In this document: positions 43,042 through 57,164 of the stretch, one piece after another
How positions within the stretch are numbered: position 1 is the stretch's first letter
Layout: each line of letters opens with the position of its first letter
Assembly: GCF_963678635.1 (NCBI RefSeq)
Contig: NC_087064.1
Coordinates: forward strand, 22,432,509-22,496,508
Origin: Symsagittifera roscoffensis
Lineage: Eukaryota; Xenacoelomorpha; Acoela; Convolutidae
DNA length: 64,000 bases
Reading direction: 5' to 3'
Made by a program: the position numbers and the translations under genes
The notes under the pieces: model-generated
The model's input: the letters and a program-made list of their open reading frames with translations, nothing else
Told to the model about the DNA's origin: nothing
The model's database searches: none

Positions 43042-44301
43042 AGCACAGCCAACATGAAAGGAAAAGTTTCAAAAGGACAATTATTTAAAAAAAGCTCGAT
43101 TGTGCCCAAAATTTGCGTCCGATAGGAGTAAGATTTGCAGAGAGGAAGAAGAGGTTAGAAATCTAGAAGTGAGTCCTGTGGACAAAGTTGTTTACGGGAA
43201 AAAGAAATCTAGTAGCCGTTGCAATACCCTTGCTTATCGCAAAGGTTAACTTGCGAAAGTTTTCATGTCCGACGAAAAATCAAATTCCGACTGAAATCAA
43301 ACAACCTGGATTTGCCATCTCAAGTAAGGGCGTTACCACTGCACTAAATGCACAGAACACTCCTTGATTGATAAAAAACCTTAGTAAAATTTTTAAAGCA
43401 AAGCATGAAACATGAAAAAAGTTTTTTAAAATAGCAAAAATTCTTAGAACTCAACTATTTGGCACAAAATGTAATACACAAAAAAATGTAATAGCATGAG
43501 TAGAATTTTCCTAAGTTTAAGGCTATTTCCTTGCATCGGTAACTAAGCCGACAAAACAACGCAGAAAAACAACTACACTAATGAAAAAATACACTATTTT
43601 GAAAAAAAAACGTGTGTTTTTTTTTCAGAATATAGCCTGAACAACCTGTGATATTTGCACAGCAACAGACTATTTTTGTTTCTTTGTTTTATATAAAAAA
43701 AATTTGATTGGTTGAAAAGCTATGAATCAAACGTCATTCTTTTTATTGTTTCTTCTTTTTGAATAACCAACTTCTGCTGCTCGATTATGCTGTCAAAGTA
43801 AAAAGGGAGATCTAACTTCTTTGATTTTCGGTTTGAAGATTCAAGCTTTTTTTAGATTTTAAAATAGTTTGTATCATTTTTGACGTGTGTCAGCTTCTGT
43901 TTTGATTTTCATTTTTATACGCTTTGAAGTCTTTCAGTTTACTTTCGGTTCTCAAATATCACTGATTTGAAAGTAAATTAGGCACTGTTTAGCTCTCGTG
44001 TTAAAACAAATACAAAAAACTTCTACATTGTGAAAAACTTGTAAGGTATTATAATCGAAATATAAAACTTTTTTTGAATTCCTTGAAAATGAGGAGAAAC
44101 TTTTCATGTGTTATTCGAACGACCTTAACAAATTTCCAAAACTTTGACCGGTGTCGAGTTAAAATGGTTTGAACTTTTGGTTTTTAGTCTAACTTCGAGC
44201 GAGTAAAACAAACAAGCACGTTTATCAGAGAAGGAGAAGCTAGAAACTTGTTTTTGCCATTTTTGGACTAGAAAACTCAAAGATAAAAAACGAGTCTAAA
44301 A
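43042..44301 (+). repeat. Satellite block 1, unit 3 (1,260 bp)
   Basis: Near-identical to unit 2; minus-strand A-box sequence at 43336-43346. Confidence 0.85.
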
Positions 44302-45546
44302 AGCACAGCCAACATGAAAGGAAAAGTTTCAAAAGGACAATTATTTAAAAAAAGCTTGATTGTGCCCAAAATTTGCGTCCAATAGGAGTAAGATTTGCGG
44401 AGAGGAAGAAGAGGTTAGGAGTCCAGAAGTAAGTCCTGTGGACAAAATTGTTTACGGGAAAAAGAAATCTAGTAGCCGATGCAATACCCTTGCTTATCGC
44501 AAAGGTTAACTTGCGAAAGTTTTCATGTCCGACGAAAAATCAAATTCCGACTGAAATCAAATACCTGGGATTTGCCATCTCAAGTAAGGGTTTTACCACT
44601 GCACTAAATGCACAGAACACTCCTTGATTGATAAAAAACCTTAGTAAAATTTTTAGAGCAAAGCATGAAACATGAAAAAAGTTTTTTAAAATAGCAAAAA
44701 TTCTTGGAACTCAACTATTTGGCACAAACTGTAATACACAAAAAAATGTAATAGCATGAGTAGAATTTTCCTAAGTTTTAGGCTAATTCCTTGCATCGGT
44801 AACTAAGCCGACAAAACAATGCAGAAAAACAACTACACTAATGAAAAAATACACTATTTTGAAAAACAACGTGTGTTTTTTTTCAGAAAATAGCCTGAAC
44901 AACCTGTGATATTTGCACAGCAACAGACTTTTTTCTTTCTTTGTTTTATATGAAAAAGACTTGATTGTTTGAAAAGCTATGAATTAAACGTCACTCTTTT
45001 TATTGTTTCTTCTTTTTGAATAACCAACTTCTGCTGCTCGATTATGCTGTCAAAGTAAAAAGGGAGATCTAACTTCTTTGATTTTCGGTTTGAAGATTCA
45101 AGCTTTTTTTAGATTTTAAAATAGTTTGTATCATTTTTGACGTGTGTCAGCTTCTGTTTTGATTTTCATTTTTATACGCTTTGAAGTCTTTCAGTTTACT
45201 TTCGGTTCTCAAATATCACTGATTTGAAAGTAAATTAGGCACTGTTTAGCTCTCGTGTTAAAACAAATACATAAAACTTCTACATTGTGAAAAACTTGTA
45301 AGGTATTATAATCGAAATATTAAACTTTTTTTGAATTCCTCGAAAATGAGGAGAAACTTTTCATGTGTTATTCGAACGACCTTAACAAATTTCCAAAACT
45401 TTGACCGGTGTCGAGTTAAAATGGTTTGAACTTTTGGTTTTTAGTCTAACTTCGAGCGAGTAAAACAAACAAGCACGTTTATCAGAGAAGGATAAGCTAG
45501 AAACTTGTTTTTGCCATTTTTGGACTAGAAAACTCAAAGATAAAAA
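44302..45546 (+). repeat. Satellite block 1, unit 4 (~1,245 bp)
   Basis: Near-identical to units 2-3 until AAAGATAAAAAA near 45,545, where it passes into the monomers of block 2. Minus-strand A-box sequence at 44596-44606. Confidence 0.85.
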
Positions 45547-48510
45547 ATAATTTCTGCAAAAAGTCAAAAAAACTTTTTAAAAAATTTTGATTTTTTCTAG
45601 TCGTTTTTTGACTGAAACCCTTCTACAATTGTCTTACTTCACTGTGACTATAAAACTTAGCATTTTTCTCGATTCTTCTGAGATCCTTCCATCACACCTC
45701 GCTGAAAAACAACTACGCTCTTTAAAAAATTACATTGTTTTGAAGAAGAAATACTTGTTTTTTTTTCTTCAGAAAAAGGTCTGAGGAACATGTGATACAT
45801 GCACAGCAATAAACTATTCTTGCTTTTGTTCGTTTTTATATGAAAATGGATTGATTGTTTGAAAACAAGTGAAATAAACGTCACCTTTTTTTTGTTTTTC
45901 TTTTTAAATAAACAACGTCTGTTGCTCGATTATGCTGTCAAAATAAAAAGAAGGGAGATCTAATCTCTTGGTTTTTCGGTTCCAAAATTCAGGCGTTTTT
46001 GAGATCTGAAAAATTTTTTCAACAATCTTGAAATATTTCAGATTCCGTTATGTTTCTCCTTTTCATGCGCTTTGAAGTCTTTCAGTTTTCTTTCGGTTTT
46101 CAATTGTCACTGATTTGAAAGTAAATTAGGCAGCGTTTAGCTCTAGTGTAAAAAAAAAATCCAGAAAATGTATACATTGTTTTTTCGACGGAATACAACA
46201 CATGTTTTGAATTACTTGAAAATGGGGAGAACCTTTCTGTTTGTGATTCAAACGACATTAACAAATTTCCAATAGTTTGATCCGGTGTCGAGAAAAAAGG
46301 TTTGCTTATTTGATTTTTGACTTTTAGTCTAGTTCTGAATGAGTGAAGCAACCAAGCAGGTTGATTATAGAATGGGATACGCCAGAAAATTTTTCACCGC
46401 AATTTTTGACTAAAAAAATTAAAGATATAAAATATTTCCTGCAACAGTTTAAAAAGAAACTAGAAAAACTTTTCGATTTTTTTTCTGGTAATTTTTCGAC
46501 AAAACCGTTCTCCGATTGTCTTAGTTCACTGTGACTGTCGAATATGGCTTTATTTTAGATTCTTCTTAAGTCCTTTTATCTCACCACGCAGAAAAACAAC
46601 TACACTATTCAAAAAAGTTACACTGCTTAGAAAAAAAGAAAACTTTTTTTTTCAGAATAGAAACTGAACAACCTGTGATAAAAGCACTGCAACAATCTAT
46701 TCTTGTTTCTTTTTGTTTTTTATGCTGTGAAAAAAAAAGAGGGAGATCTAACCTCTTGGTTTTTCGTTTCCGAGATTCAAGCGTTTTTGAGATCTAAAAA
46801 AAATTCATAAAAGTTGACATGTTTCAGCCTCTGTTTTGTTTCACACTTTTATACGCTTTGAATTCTTTCAGCTTTCTTTCGGTTGTCAATTGTCACTGAT
46901 TCGAAAGTCAATTAGGCTGTGTTTAGCTCGCCTTAAAAAAACTTCAAGAAGGCTTGTCTAATTTTAAAAAAATTTTAAATTATTGTCGAAGAAAAGCAAA
47001 ACACTTTCTGAATTTGTTGAAAAAGGGGAGAAGCCTTTCTTTTGAGATTCGAACGAATTTGACAAATTTTCAAGAGCTTGATGCGGCGTCGAGTAAAAAT
47101 GGTTTAAACCTTGTTTTTAGTCTAATTTTGAGCGAGTAAAGCAAACCAGGTTTATTAGAGAAGGATAAGCTGGAAAATTTTGATGGCCCTATTTGGACTA
47201 CAACATGAAACGAAACATAATACAATTTTTGAATTCCTTGAAAATGGGAAGAACTTAGAACCTTTTTCATTTGTGATTCAAACGACCTTTCAAACAAATT
47301 TTCAAAATTTTGAACCGGTGTCGAATAAAAAGAGTTGGAATTTTAATTGCTTAGTCTATTTTTAAACAAGTAAAGCCAACAAGCAGTTTCATTAAGGAAT
47401 GATAAGCTAGAAACTTTTTACCGCTTTTTTAGACTAAACAAATCCAAGACAAAAAACATTTTCTGCAAAAAGTCAAAAGAAACTAGAAAATTTTTTAAAT
47501 TTTTTCAAAAAAATTTTCGACAAACCGTTCTCCGATTAACCTGTTTCACTGTCAAATATGGCTTTGTTTCAGATTCTCCTCAAGTATTAGGATTCGACAA
47601 AAATATTTCTCGGATTGACCTATTTCACTGTCGATTATGGTTTTTTTCAGATACTACTAAAGGTAAAGTGTTATCGACGAAATACAATACACTTTTCAAT
47701 TTCCGTGAAAATGGGGAGATTTCTTTGATTTGTGATTCGAACGACCTATTCAAATATTCAGAAGTATGATCCGGTGTCGAGAAAAAATGGTTTGGATTTT
47801 AGATTTTTAGTCTTATTTTGAATGAGTTTGAAGCAAACAAGCAGGTTTATTATAGAGGGTTACACTAGAACACTTTGTACCGCCATCTGCGAAAAGTCAA
47901 AAACAACCAGAAAATTTTTGTTTTAATTTTCTTGTAATTTTTTGACAAAAACGATCTGCGATTGGCCTATTTCACTGTGACTGACGAATACGTCTATATT
48001 TCAGATTCTTCTTAGATCCTTTCATCACACCACGCAGAAAAACAACAACAAAAAATTTTTTAAGAAATTATTTTATTTCGGAAAAAAAAATTTGTTTTGT
48101 TAGATTCTGGTCTGAACAACCTGTTTTTCATGCACAGCAACGGGCTTTTGTTTTTTTATACGGAAAGTATTCGATTGTTTGAAAAGAAGTGAAGTAAACG
48201 TCACTATTTTTTATTGTTTCTCGATTATGCTGTCAAAATGCTCAATTATAATGTCAAAATAAGATCTGAGCAACCTGTGCTTCTTGCACAGCAACGGGTT
48301 ATTCTTGTTTTAATACGGAAAGTATTCGATTGTTTGAAAAAAAGTGAAGAAAACGTCACATTTTTATTGCTTCTCGATTATGCTGTCATAACTGCTTGTT
48401 TATGTTGTCAAAACAAAAAGAAGGGAGTATAATCTCTTTTAATTTTTGGTTCGGAGATTCAAGCGTTTTTAGGTTCATACAAAAATTTTCTTTAGTTTTG
48501 AAAATTTTCA
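45547..48510 (+). repeat. Satellite block 2, diverged leading monomers
   Basis: Roughly four to five monomers, some truncated, each with CGAACGACCTT-like, CCGGTGTCGAG-like (about 46,281; 47,083; 47,318; 47,768), GAGCGAGTAAAGCAAACAAG, TCACTGTGACTG and CACCACGCAGAAAAACAAC blocks. They are less alike than the later units, which is common at the edges of tandem arrays. No coding function. Confidence 0.7.
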
Positions 48511-48987
48511 GCTTCTGTTTTGTTTGTCATTTTATACGCTTTGAAGACTTTCAGCTTTCTTTCGGTTGTCAATTGTCACTGATTTGAAAGTAAATGAGGC
48601 ATTGTTTAGTTCTAGTGATAACAAAAAACCAGAAAACTTGAACATTGTGAAAAATTTGTAAGCTAATATCGACGAAACACAAAACACTTTTTGAACTTCT
48701 TGAAAATGAGGAGAACCGTTTCATTTTCGATTCAAACGATCTTACAAAATTTTTAACTGTTTGAACCGGTGTCGAGTAAAAAGGGTTTGAATTTTAAATT
48801 TTTAGTCTTTTTTGAGCGAGTAAAGCTAACAAGCAAGTTTATTAGTGAATGATGAGATAGAAAATTATTAACGCCAATTTTTGACTAAGAAAAGATATAA
48901 ATTTTTATTCCTGCATAAACTAAGGAAAACTAGAAAACTTTTTTGATTTTTTTGGAGTAATTTTTTGACAAAAATCGCTCTCCGATT

Positions 48988-49023
<36 letters not shown>

Positions 49024-50738
49024 TGACTGTCTGCTGCTCAATTGTGCTGTCAAAGTAAAAAAGGAGATCTAAATTCTTTGTTTTTTGGTAGGAAAACTCA
49101 ACCGTTTTCAGATTTTAAAATAGTTTGTATCATTTTTGACATGTGTCAGCTTCTGTTTTGATTTTCATTTTTATACGCTTTAAAGTCTTTCAGTTTACTT
49201 TTGGTTCTCAATTATCACTGATTTGAAAGTTTAGCTCTCGTGTTAAAAAAAATCCAGAAAACTTCTACATTGTGAAAAACTTGTAAGGTATTATCATCGA
49301 TATATAAAACACTATTTGAATTCCTTGAAAATGGGGAGAACCTTTTCATGTGTAATTCGAACGAACTTAATAAATTTTCAAAACTTTGACCGCTGTTGAG
49401 TAAAAATGGTTCGAACTTTTGATTTTTAGTAAACAAGCAGGTTTATTAGTGAATTATAAGCTAGAAACTTTTTACCGCCATTTTGAACTTCTTGCAAATG
49501 AGGAGAACCGTTTCATTTTCGATTCAAACGATCTTACAAAATTTTTAACTGTTTGAACCGGTGTCGAGTAAACAGGGTTTGAATTTTAAATTTTTAGTCT
49601 TTTTTGAGCGAGTAAAGCAAACAAGCAAGTTTATTAGTGAATGATGAGATAGAAAATTATTAACGCCAATTTTTGACTAAGAAAAGATATAAATTTTTAT
49701 TCCTGCATAAACTAAGGAAAACTAGAAAACTTTTTTGATTTTTTTGGAGTAATTGTTTGACAAAAATCGCTCTCCGAGTATCTTCTCTCTCTCTCTCTCT
49801 CTCTCTTTGTGACTGTCTGCTGCTCAATTGTGCTGTCAAAGTAAAAAGGGAGATCTAAATTCTTTGTTTTTTGGTTTGAAGACTCAACCGTTCTCAGATT
49901 TTAAAATAGTTTGTATCATTTTTGACATGTGTCAGCTTCTGTTTTGATTTTCATTTTTATACGCTTTAAAGTCTTTCAGTTTACTTTCGGTTCTCAATTA
50001 TCACTGATTTGGAAGTTTAGCTCTCGTGTTAAAAAAATCCAGAAAACTTCTACATTGTGAAAAACTTGTAAGGTATTATCATCGATATATAAAACACTAT
50101 TTGAATTCCTTGAAAATGGGGAGAACCTTTTCATGTGTAATTCGAACGACCTTAATAAATTTTCAAAACTTTGACCGCTGTTGAGTAAAAATTGTTCGAA
50201 CTTTTGATTTTTAGTAAACAAGCAGGTTTATTAGTGAATTATAAGCTAGAAACTTTTTACCGCCATGTCAGATATGGCTTTTTTTAGATTCTCCTTAGGT
50301 CTTTTTATCACAATACGCAAAAAAAAAACTAAACTATTTTTTACAAAAGAATTTATACACTAATTTGAAAAAAAAATTAATTTGTTTTTTTTGTTTTAAA
50401 AAATGGTCGGAAAAATTTACACTTCATGCGCAGCAACTGGCTTTTCTTTCTTTTTTCACTGAAATCATTCGATTGTTTGAAAAGAAGTAAAGTAAACGTG
50501 ATACTTTTAGTGCTTCTTCTGTTGAAACAATTGTCGTCTGCTGCTCGTTTATGCTGTATAAAAAAAAAGGAGATCTAACCCCTTGGTTTTCCGTTCCTTG
50601 GTTCAAGCGTTTTTGAGATCTTGAAAATTTTTTCATCAATTTTGACATTTTTCAGCTTCTGTATAGTTTCTCAATTTTATACGCAATGTTTAAAATCATT
50701 CAGTTTTCATTCGGTTGTCAATTGTTACTGATTTGAAA
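48511..50738 (+). repeat. Higher-order unit X, copy 1 (2,228 bp)
   Basis: From GCTTCTGTTTTGTTTGTCAT to the same string at 50739. Inside are two ~0.79 kb sub-repeats separated by a chimeric joint at about 49,482 (CGCCATTTTGAACTTCTTGC), each with a CT microsatellite (48992-49021 and about 49,786-49,807). Confidence 0.8.
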
Positions 50739-51215
50739 GCTTCTGTTTTGTTTGTCATTTTATACGCTTTGAAGACTTTCAGCTTTCTTTCGGTTGTCAA
50801 TTGTCACTGATTTGAAAGTAAATGAGGCATTGTTTAGTTCTAGTGATAACAAAAAACCAGAAAACTTGAACATTGTGAAAAATTTGTAAGCTAATATCGA
50901 CGAAACACAAAACACTTTTTGAACTTCTTGAAAATGAGGAGAACCGTTTCATTTTCGATTCAAACGATCTTACAAAATTTTTAACTGTTTGAACCGGTGT
51001 CGAGTAAAAAGGGTTTGAATTTTAAATTTTTAGTCTTTTTTGAGCGAGTAAAGCTAACAAGCAAGTTTATTAGTGAATGATGAGATAGAAAATTATTAAC
51101 GCCAATTTTTGACTAAGAAAAGATATAAATTTTTATTCCTGCATAAACTAAGGAAAACTAGAAAACTTTTTTGATTTTTTTGGAGTAATTTTTTGACAAA
51201 AATCGCTCTCCGATT

Positions 51216-51253
<38 letters not shown>

Positions 51254-52009
51254 TGACTGTCTGCTGCTCAATTGTGCTGTCAAAGTAAAAAAGGAGATCT
51301 AAATTCTTTGTTTTTTGGTAGGAAAACTCAACCGTTTTCAGATTTTAAAATAGTTTGTATCATTTTTGACATGTGTCAGCTTCTGATTTGATTTTCATTT
51401 TTATACGCTTTAAAGTCTTTCAGTTTACTTTTGGTTCTCAATTATCACTGATTTGAAAGTTTAGCTCTCGTGTTAAAAAAAATCCAGAAAACTTCTACAT
51501 TGTGAAAAACTTGTAAGGTATTATCATCGATATATAAAACACTATTTGAATTCCTTGAAAATGGGGAGAACCTTTTCATGTGTAATTCGAACGAACTTAA
51601 TAAATTTTCAAAACTTTGACCGCTGTTGAGTAAAAATGGTTCGAACTTTTGATTTTTAGTAAACAAGCAGGTTTATTAGTGAATTATAAGCTAGAAACTT
51701 TTTACCGCCATTTTGAACTTCTTGCAAATGAGGAGAACCGTTTCATTTTCGATTCAAACGATCTTACAAAATTTTTAACTGTTTGAACCGGTGTCGAGTA
51801 AACAGGGTTTGAATTTTAAATTTTTAGTCTTTTTTGAGCGAGTAAAGCAAACAAGCAAGTTTATTAGTGAATGATGAGATAGAAAATTATTAACGCCAAT
51901 TTTTGACTAAGAAAAGATATAAATTTTTATTCCTGCATAAACTAAGGAAAACTAGAAAACTTTTTTGATTTTTTTGGAGTAATTGTTTGACAAAAATCGC
52001 TCTCCGAGT

Positions 52010-52045
<36 letters not shown>

Positions 52046-52970
52046 TGACTGTCTGCTGCTCAATTGTGCTGTCAAAGTAAAAAGGGAGATCTAAATTCTT
52101 TGTTTTTTGGTTTGAAGACTCAACCGTTTTCAGATTTTAAAATAGTTTGTATCATTTTTGACATGTGTCAGCTTCTGTTTTGATTTTCATTTTTATACGC
52201 TTTAAAGTCTTTCAGTTTACTTTCGGTTCTCAATTATCACTGATTTGGAAGTTTAGCTCTCGTGTTAAAAAAATCCAGAAAACTTCTACATTGTGAAAAA
52301 CTTGTAAGGTATTATCATCGATATATAAAACACTATTTGAATTCCTTGAAAATGGGGAGAACCTTTTCATGTGTAATTCGAACGACCTTAATAAATTTTC
52401 AAAACTTTGACCGCTGTTGAGTAAAAATGGTTCGAACTTTTGATTTTTAGTAAACAAGCAGGTTTATTAGTGAATTATAAGCTAGAAACTTTTTACCGCC
52501 ATGTCAGATATGGCTTTTTTTAGATTCTCCTTAGGTCTTTTTATCACAATACGCAAAAAAAAAACTAAACTATTTTTTACAAAAGAATTTATACACTAAT
52601 TTGAAAAAAAAAATTAATTTGTTTTTTTTGTTTTAAAAAATGGTCGGAAAAATTTACACTTCATGCGCAGCAACTGGCTTTTCTTTCTTTTTTCACTGAA
52701 ATCATTCGATTGTTTGAAAAGAAGTAAAGTAAACGTGATACTTTTAGTGCTTCTTCTGTTGAAACAATTGTCGTCTGCTGCTCGTTTATGCTGTATAAAA
52801 AAAAGGAGATCTAACCCCTTGGTTTTCCGTTCCTTGGTTCAAGCGTTTTTGAGATCTTGAAAATTTTTTCATCAATTTTGACATTTTTCAGCTTCTGTAT
52901 AGTTTCTCAATTTTATACGCAATGTTTAAAATCATTCAGTTTTCATTCGGTTGTCAATTGTTACTGATTT
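50739..52970 (+). repeat. Higher-order unit X, copy 2
   Basis: Nearly identical to 48511-50738, including the chimeric joint (about 51,710) and two CT tracts (about 51,222-51,250 and 52,014-52,042). From 52971 it continues into unit Y instead of a further X. Confidence 0.8.
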
Positions 52971-55592
52971 GAAAGTTAATTTAGTCTTTGCTTAGCTCTA
53001 GTGTCTAAAACAAATTCCAGACAACTTGTACATAGTGAAGAACTTGTAAATTTTTGTCGTCGAAACATAATACATTTTTTGAATTCCTTGAAAATGGGGA
53101 GAACTTAGAACCTTTTTCATTTGTGATTCAAACGAACTTTCAAACAATTTTTCAAAACTTTGAACCGGTGTCGAGTAAAAAGGGTTGGAATTTTAATTGC
53201 TTGGTCTATTTTTATACGAGTAAAGCCAACAAGCAGTTTCATTAAGGAATGATAAGCTAGAAACTTTTTACCGCCTTTTTAGACTAAAGTCAAAAAATTG
53301 TCGCAAAAGGCAAAAACTAGTAAACTTTTTTGAAATTTTTTCAAGTAATTTTTCGACACAAACCGTTCTCCGATTAGCTTGTTTCACTGCTGAATATGGC
53401 TTTGTTTCAGATTCTCCTCAAGTTTTAGGATTCGTCAAAAAAAATTTCTCCATTTGACCTATTTCACTGTCGAATATGGTTTTTTTCAGATACTCTTAAA
53501 GGTAAAGTTTTATCGACGAAACAAAATTCACTTTTTGAAATCCGTGAAAATGGGGAGAACTCTTTGATTTGTGATTCGAACGACCTATTCAAATTTTCAG
53601 AAGTATGATCCGGTGTCGAGAAAAAATGGTTTGGATTTTTGAATTTTAGTCTTATTTTGAATGAGTGAAGCAAACAAGCAGGTTTATTATAGAGGGTTAC
53701 GCTAGAACACTTTGTAGCGCCATTTTTTGGACTAAAAAAATTCTTGCAAAGATAAAAACTATTTCTGCGAAAAGTCAAAAACAACCAGAAATTTTTTTTA
53801 AAACAATTTCTGGTAAGTTTTGGACAAAACCGTTCTGCGATTGGCTAATTTCACTGTGACTGTTGAATATGTCTGTACTTCAGATTCTTCTTAGATCCTT
53901 TCATCACACCACGCAGAAAAAAAACTACAATAATTTTTAAAAATATTACCCTGTTTCGGAAAAAAAAACTTGTTTTGTTAGATTATAGTCTGAACAACCT
54001 GTGGTTCATGCAGAGCAACGGGCTATTCTTGTTCTATACGGAAATTATTCGATTGTTTGAAAAGAAGTGACGTAGACGTCACTTTTTTATTGCTTCTCGA
54101 TTATGCTGTCAAAATTCTCAATTATGCTGTCAAATTAAGATCTGAACAACCTGTGCTTCTTGCACAGCAACGGGCTATTATTGTTTTTATACGAAATTAG
54201 TCGATTGTCTGAAAAGAAGTGACGTAAATATCACTTTTTAATTGTTTTTAGATTATGTTGTCAAAATAAAAAGAAGGGAGTATAATCTCTTTCTATTTTT
54301 TGGTTCCGAGATTCAAGCATTTTTAGGTTCATACAAATTTTTTTTTAGTTTTGACATTTTTCAGCTTTCATTTTGTTTGTAATTTTATACGCTTTAAAGT
54401 CTTTCAGCTTTCTTTAGGTTGTCAAATTGTCACTGATTTTACAAAAAAATGAGGCAGTGTTTAATTCTAGTGTTAAGAAAAAACCAGAAAACTTGAACAT
54501 TGTGAAAAAATTGTAAATGGAGGGTTCAGATAGCTTTGTAAATTTGTAAATGAGGAATATGGCTTTAGTTCAGGTTCTCCTTAGATCCTTTCATAACACC
54601 ACGCAGAAAAATAACAACCCTATTTTTTAGAAAAATTACCTTATTTCGGAAAAAAAACTTGTTTTGTTAGATTCTGGTCTGAATAACCTGTTTTTCATGC
54701 ACAGCAACGGGCTATTCTTTTTTTATACGGAAACTATTCGATTGTTTGAAAAGAAGTGAAGTAAATGTAATTTTTTTTACTGTTTCTCGTTTTTGCTGTC
54801 AAAATGCTCGGTTTTTATGTCAAAATAAGACCTGAGCAACCTGTGCTTCTTGCACAGCAACGGGCTATTCTTGTTTTAATACGGAAAGTATTCGATTGTT
54901 TGAAAAGAAGTGAAGTAAACGTCACTTTTTTATTGCTTCTCGATTATGCAGTCAAAACTGCTTGTTTATGCTGTCAAAACAAAAAGAAGGGAGTATAGTC
55001 ATCTCTTTTTAATTTTTGGCTCCGAGATTCAAGCGTTTTTAGGTTCATACAAAAATTTTATTTAGTTTTGACATTTTTCAGCTTCTGTTTTGTTTGTCAT
55101 TTTATACGCTTTGAAGAATTTCAGCTTTCTTTCGTTTGTCAATTGTCACTGATTTGGAAGTAAATGATGCAGTGTTTAGTTCTAGTGATAACAAAAAACC
55201 AGAAAACTTGAACATTGTGAAAAATTTGTAGGCTAATATCGACGAAACACAAAACACTTTTTGAACTCCTTGAAAATGCGGAGAACCGTTTCATTTTCGA
55301 TTCAAACGATCTTAAAATTTTTTAAACTGTTTGAACCGGTGTCGAGTAAAAAGGGTTTGAATTTTAAATTTTTAGTCTACTTTTGAGCGAGTAAAGCAAA
55401 CAAGCAAGTTTATTAGTGAATGATGAGATAGAAAACTTTTAACGCCAATTTTTGACTAAGAAAAGATATAAATCTCGATCAAAAATTTGAACCAATAAAA
55501 AGCTAAATTTTTATTTCTGCATAAACTAAGGAAAACTAGAAAATTTTTTTTTTTTTTTGGAGTAATGTTTTGACAAAAATCGCTCTCCGATT

Positions 55593-55628
<36 letters not shown>

Positions 55629-56208
55629 TGACTGTCTGCTGCTCAATTGTGCTGTCAAAGTAAAAATGGAGATCTAACTTCTTTGTTTTTTGGTTTGAAG
55701 ACTCAAGCGTTTTCAGATTTCAAAATAGTTTGTATCATTTTTGACATGTGTCAGCTTCTGTTTTGATTTTCAATTTTATACGCTTTGAAGTCTTTCAGTT
55801 TACTTTCGGTTCTCTATTATCACTGATTTGAAAGTAAATTAGGCACTGTTTAGCTCTCGTGTTAAAAAAAAACCAGAAAACTTCTACATTGTGGAAAACT
55901 TGTAAGGTATTATCATCGATATATAAAACACTTTTTGAATTCCTTGAAAATGGGGAGAACCTTTTCATGTGTTATTCGAACGACCTTAATAAATTTTCAA
56001 AACTTTGACCGCTGTCGAGTAAAAATGGTTCGAACTTTTGATTTGTAGTAAACAAGCAGGTTTATTAGTGAATTATAAGCTAGAAACGTTTCACCGCCAT
56101 TTCTGGACCAAAAAAGATATAAAACACTTCCTGCAGAAACTAAAAAAAACTAAAAAAGTTTTTGATTTTTTTAAAGCAACTTCCGACAAAAACCGTTCTC
56201 CGATTATC

Positions 56209-56255
<47 letters not shown>

Positions 56256-56651
56256 ACTGTCAGATATGGCTTTTTTCAGATTCTCCTTAGTTCTTTTTAT
56301 CACAATACGCAAAAAAAAAAACTAAACTATTTTTTACAAAAAATTTATACACTAATTTGAAAAAAAAAACTAATTTGTTTTTTTTTTGTTTTAAAAAATG
56401 GTCGGAAAAATCTACGCTTCATGCACAGCAACTGGCTTTTCTTTTTTTTTCTCACTAATCATTCGATTGTTTGAAAAGAAGTGAAGTAAACGTCACTTTT
56501 TTATTGCTTCTCGATCATGCAGTCAAAACTGCTTGTTTATGCTGTCAAAACAAAAAGAAGGGAGTATAGTCATCTCTTTTTAATTTTTGGCTCCGAGATT
56601 CAAGCGTTTTTAGGTTCATACAAAAATTTTCTTTAGTTTTGAAAATTTTCA
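52971..56651 (+). repeat. Higher-order unit Y, copy 1 (~3.68 kb)
   Basis: Begins GAAAGTTAATTTAGTCTTTG. Contains monomer variants with ACCGGTGTCGAG boxes near 53,164, 53,610 and 55,335, a truncated monomer at 54,480-54,560 and CT tracts at about 55,597-55,625 and 56,210-56,249. Open frames here (for example 106 codons at 53464-53784, minus) recur in later copies only because the DNA is copied. Confidence 0.8.
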
Positions 56652-57128
56652 GCTTCTGTTTTGTTTGTCATTTTATACGCTTTGAAGACTTTCAGCTTTC
56701 TTTCGGTTGTCAATTGTCACTGATTTGAAAGTAAATGAGGCATTGTTTAGTTCTAGTGATAACAAAAAACCAGAAAACTTGAACATTGTGAAAAATTTGT
56801 AAGCTAATATCGACGAAACACAAAACACTTTTTGAACTTCTTGAAAATGAGGAGAACCGTTTCATTTTCGATTCAAACGATCTTACAAAATTTTTAACTA
56901 TTTGAACCGGTGTCGAGTAAAAAGGGTTTGAATTTTAAATTTTTAGTCTTTTTTGAGCGAGTAAAGCTAACAAGCAAGTTTATTAGTGAATGATGATATA
57001 GAAAATTATTAACGCCAATTTTTGACTAAGAAAAGATATAAATTTTTATTCCTGCATAAACTAAGGAAAACTAGAAAACTTTTTTGATTTTTTTGGAGTA
57101 ATTTTCTGACAAAAATCGCTCTCCGATT

Positions 57129-57164
<36 letters not shown>

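Noticed and set aside
48840-48870. Possible hammerhead ribozyme core in satellite monomers (TGATGAG...GAAA, and TGATAAGCTAGAAAC elsewhere)
   Set aside because: The invariant C before TGA is A, the catalytic G is A in many copies, and no stem II or flanking stems form.
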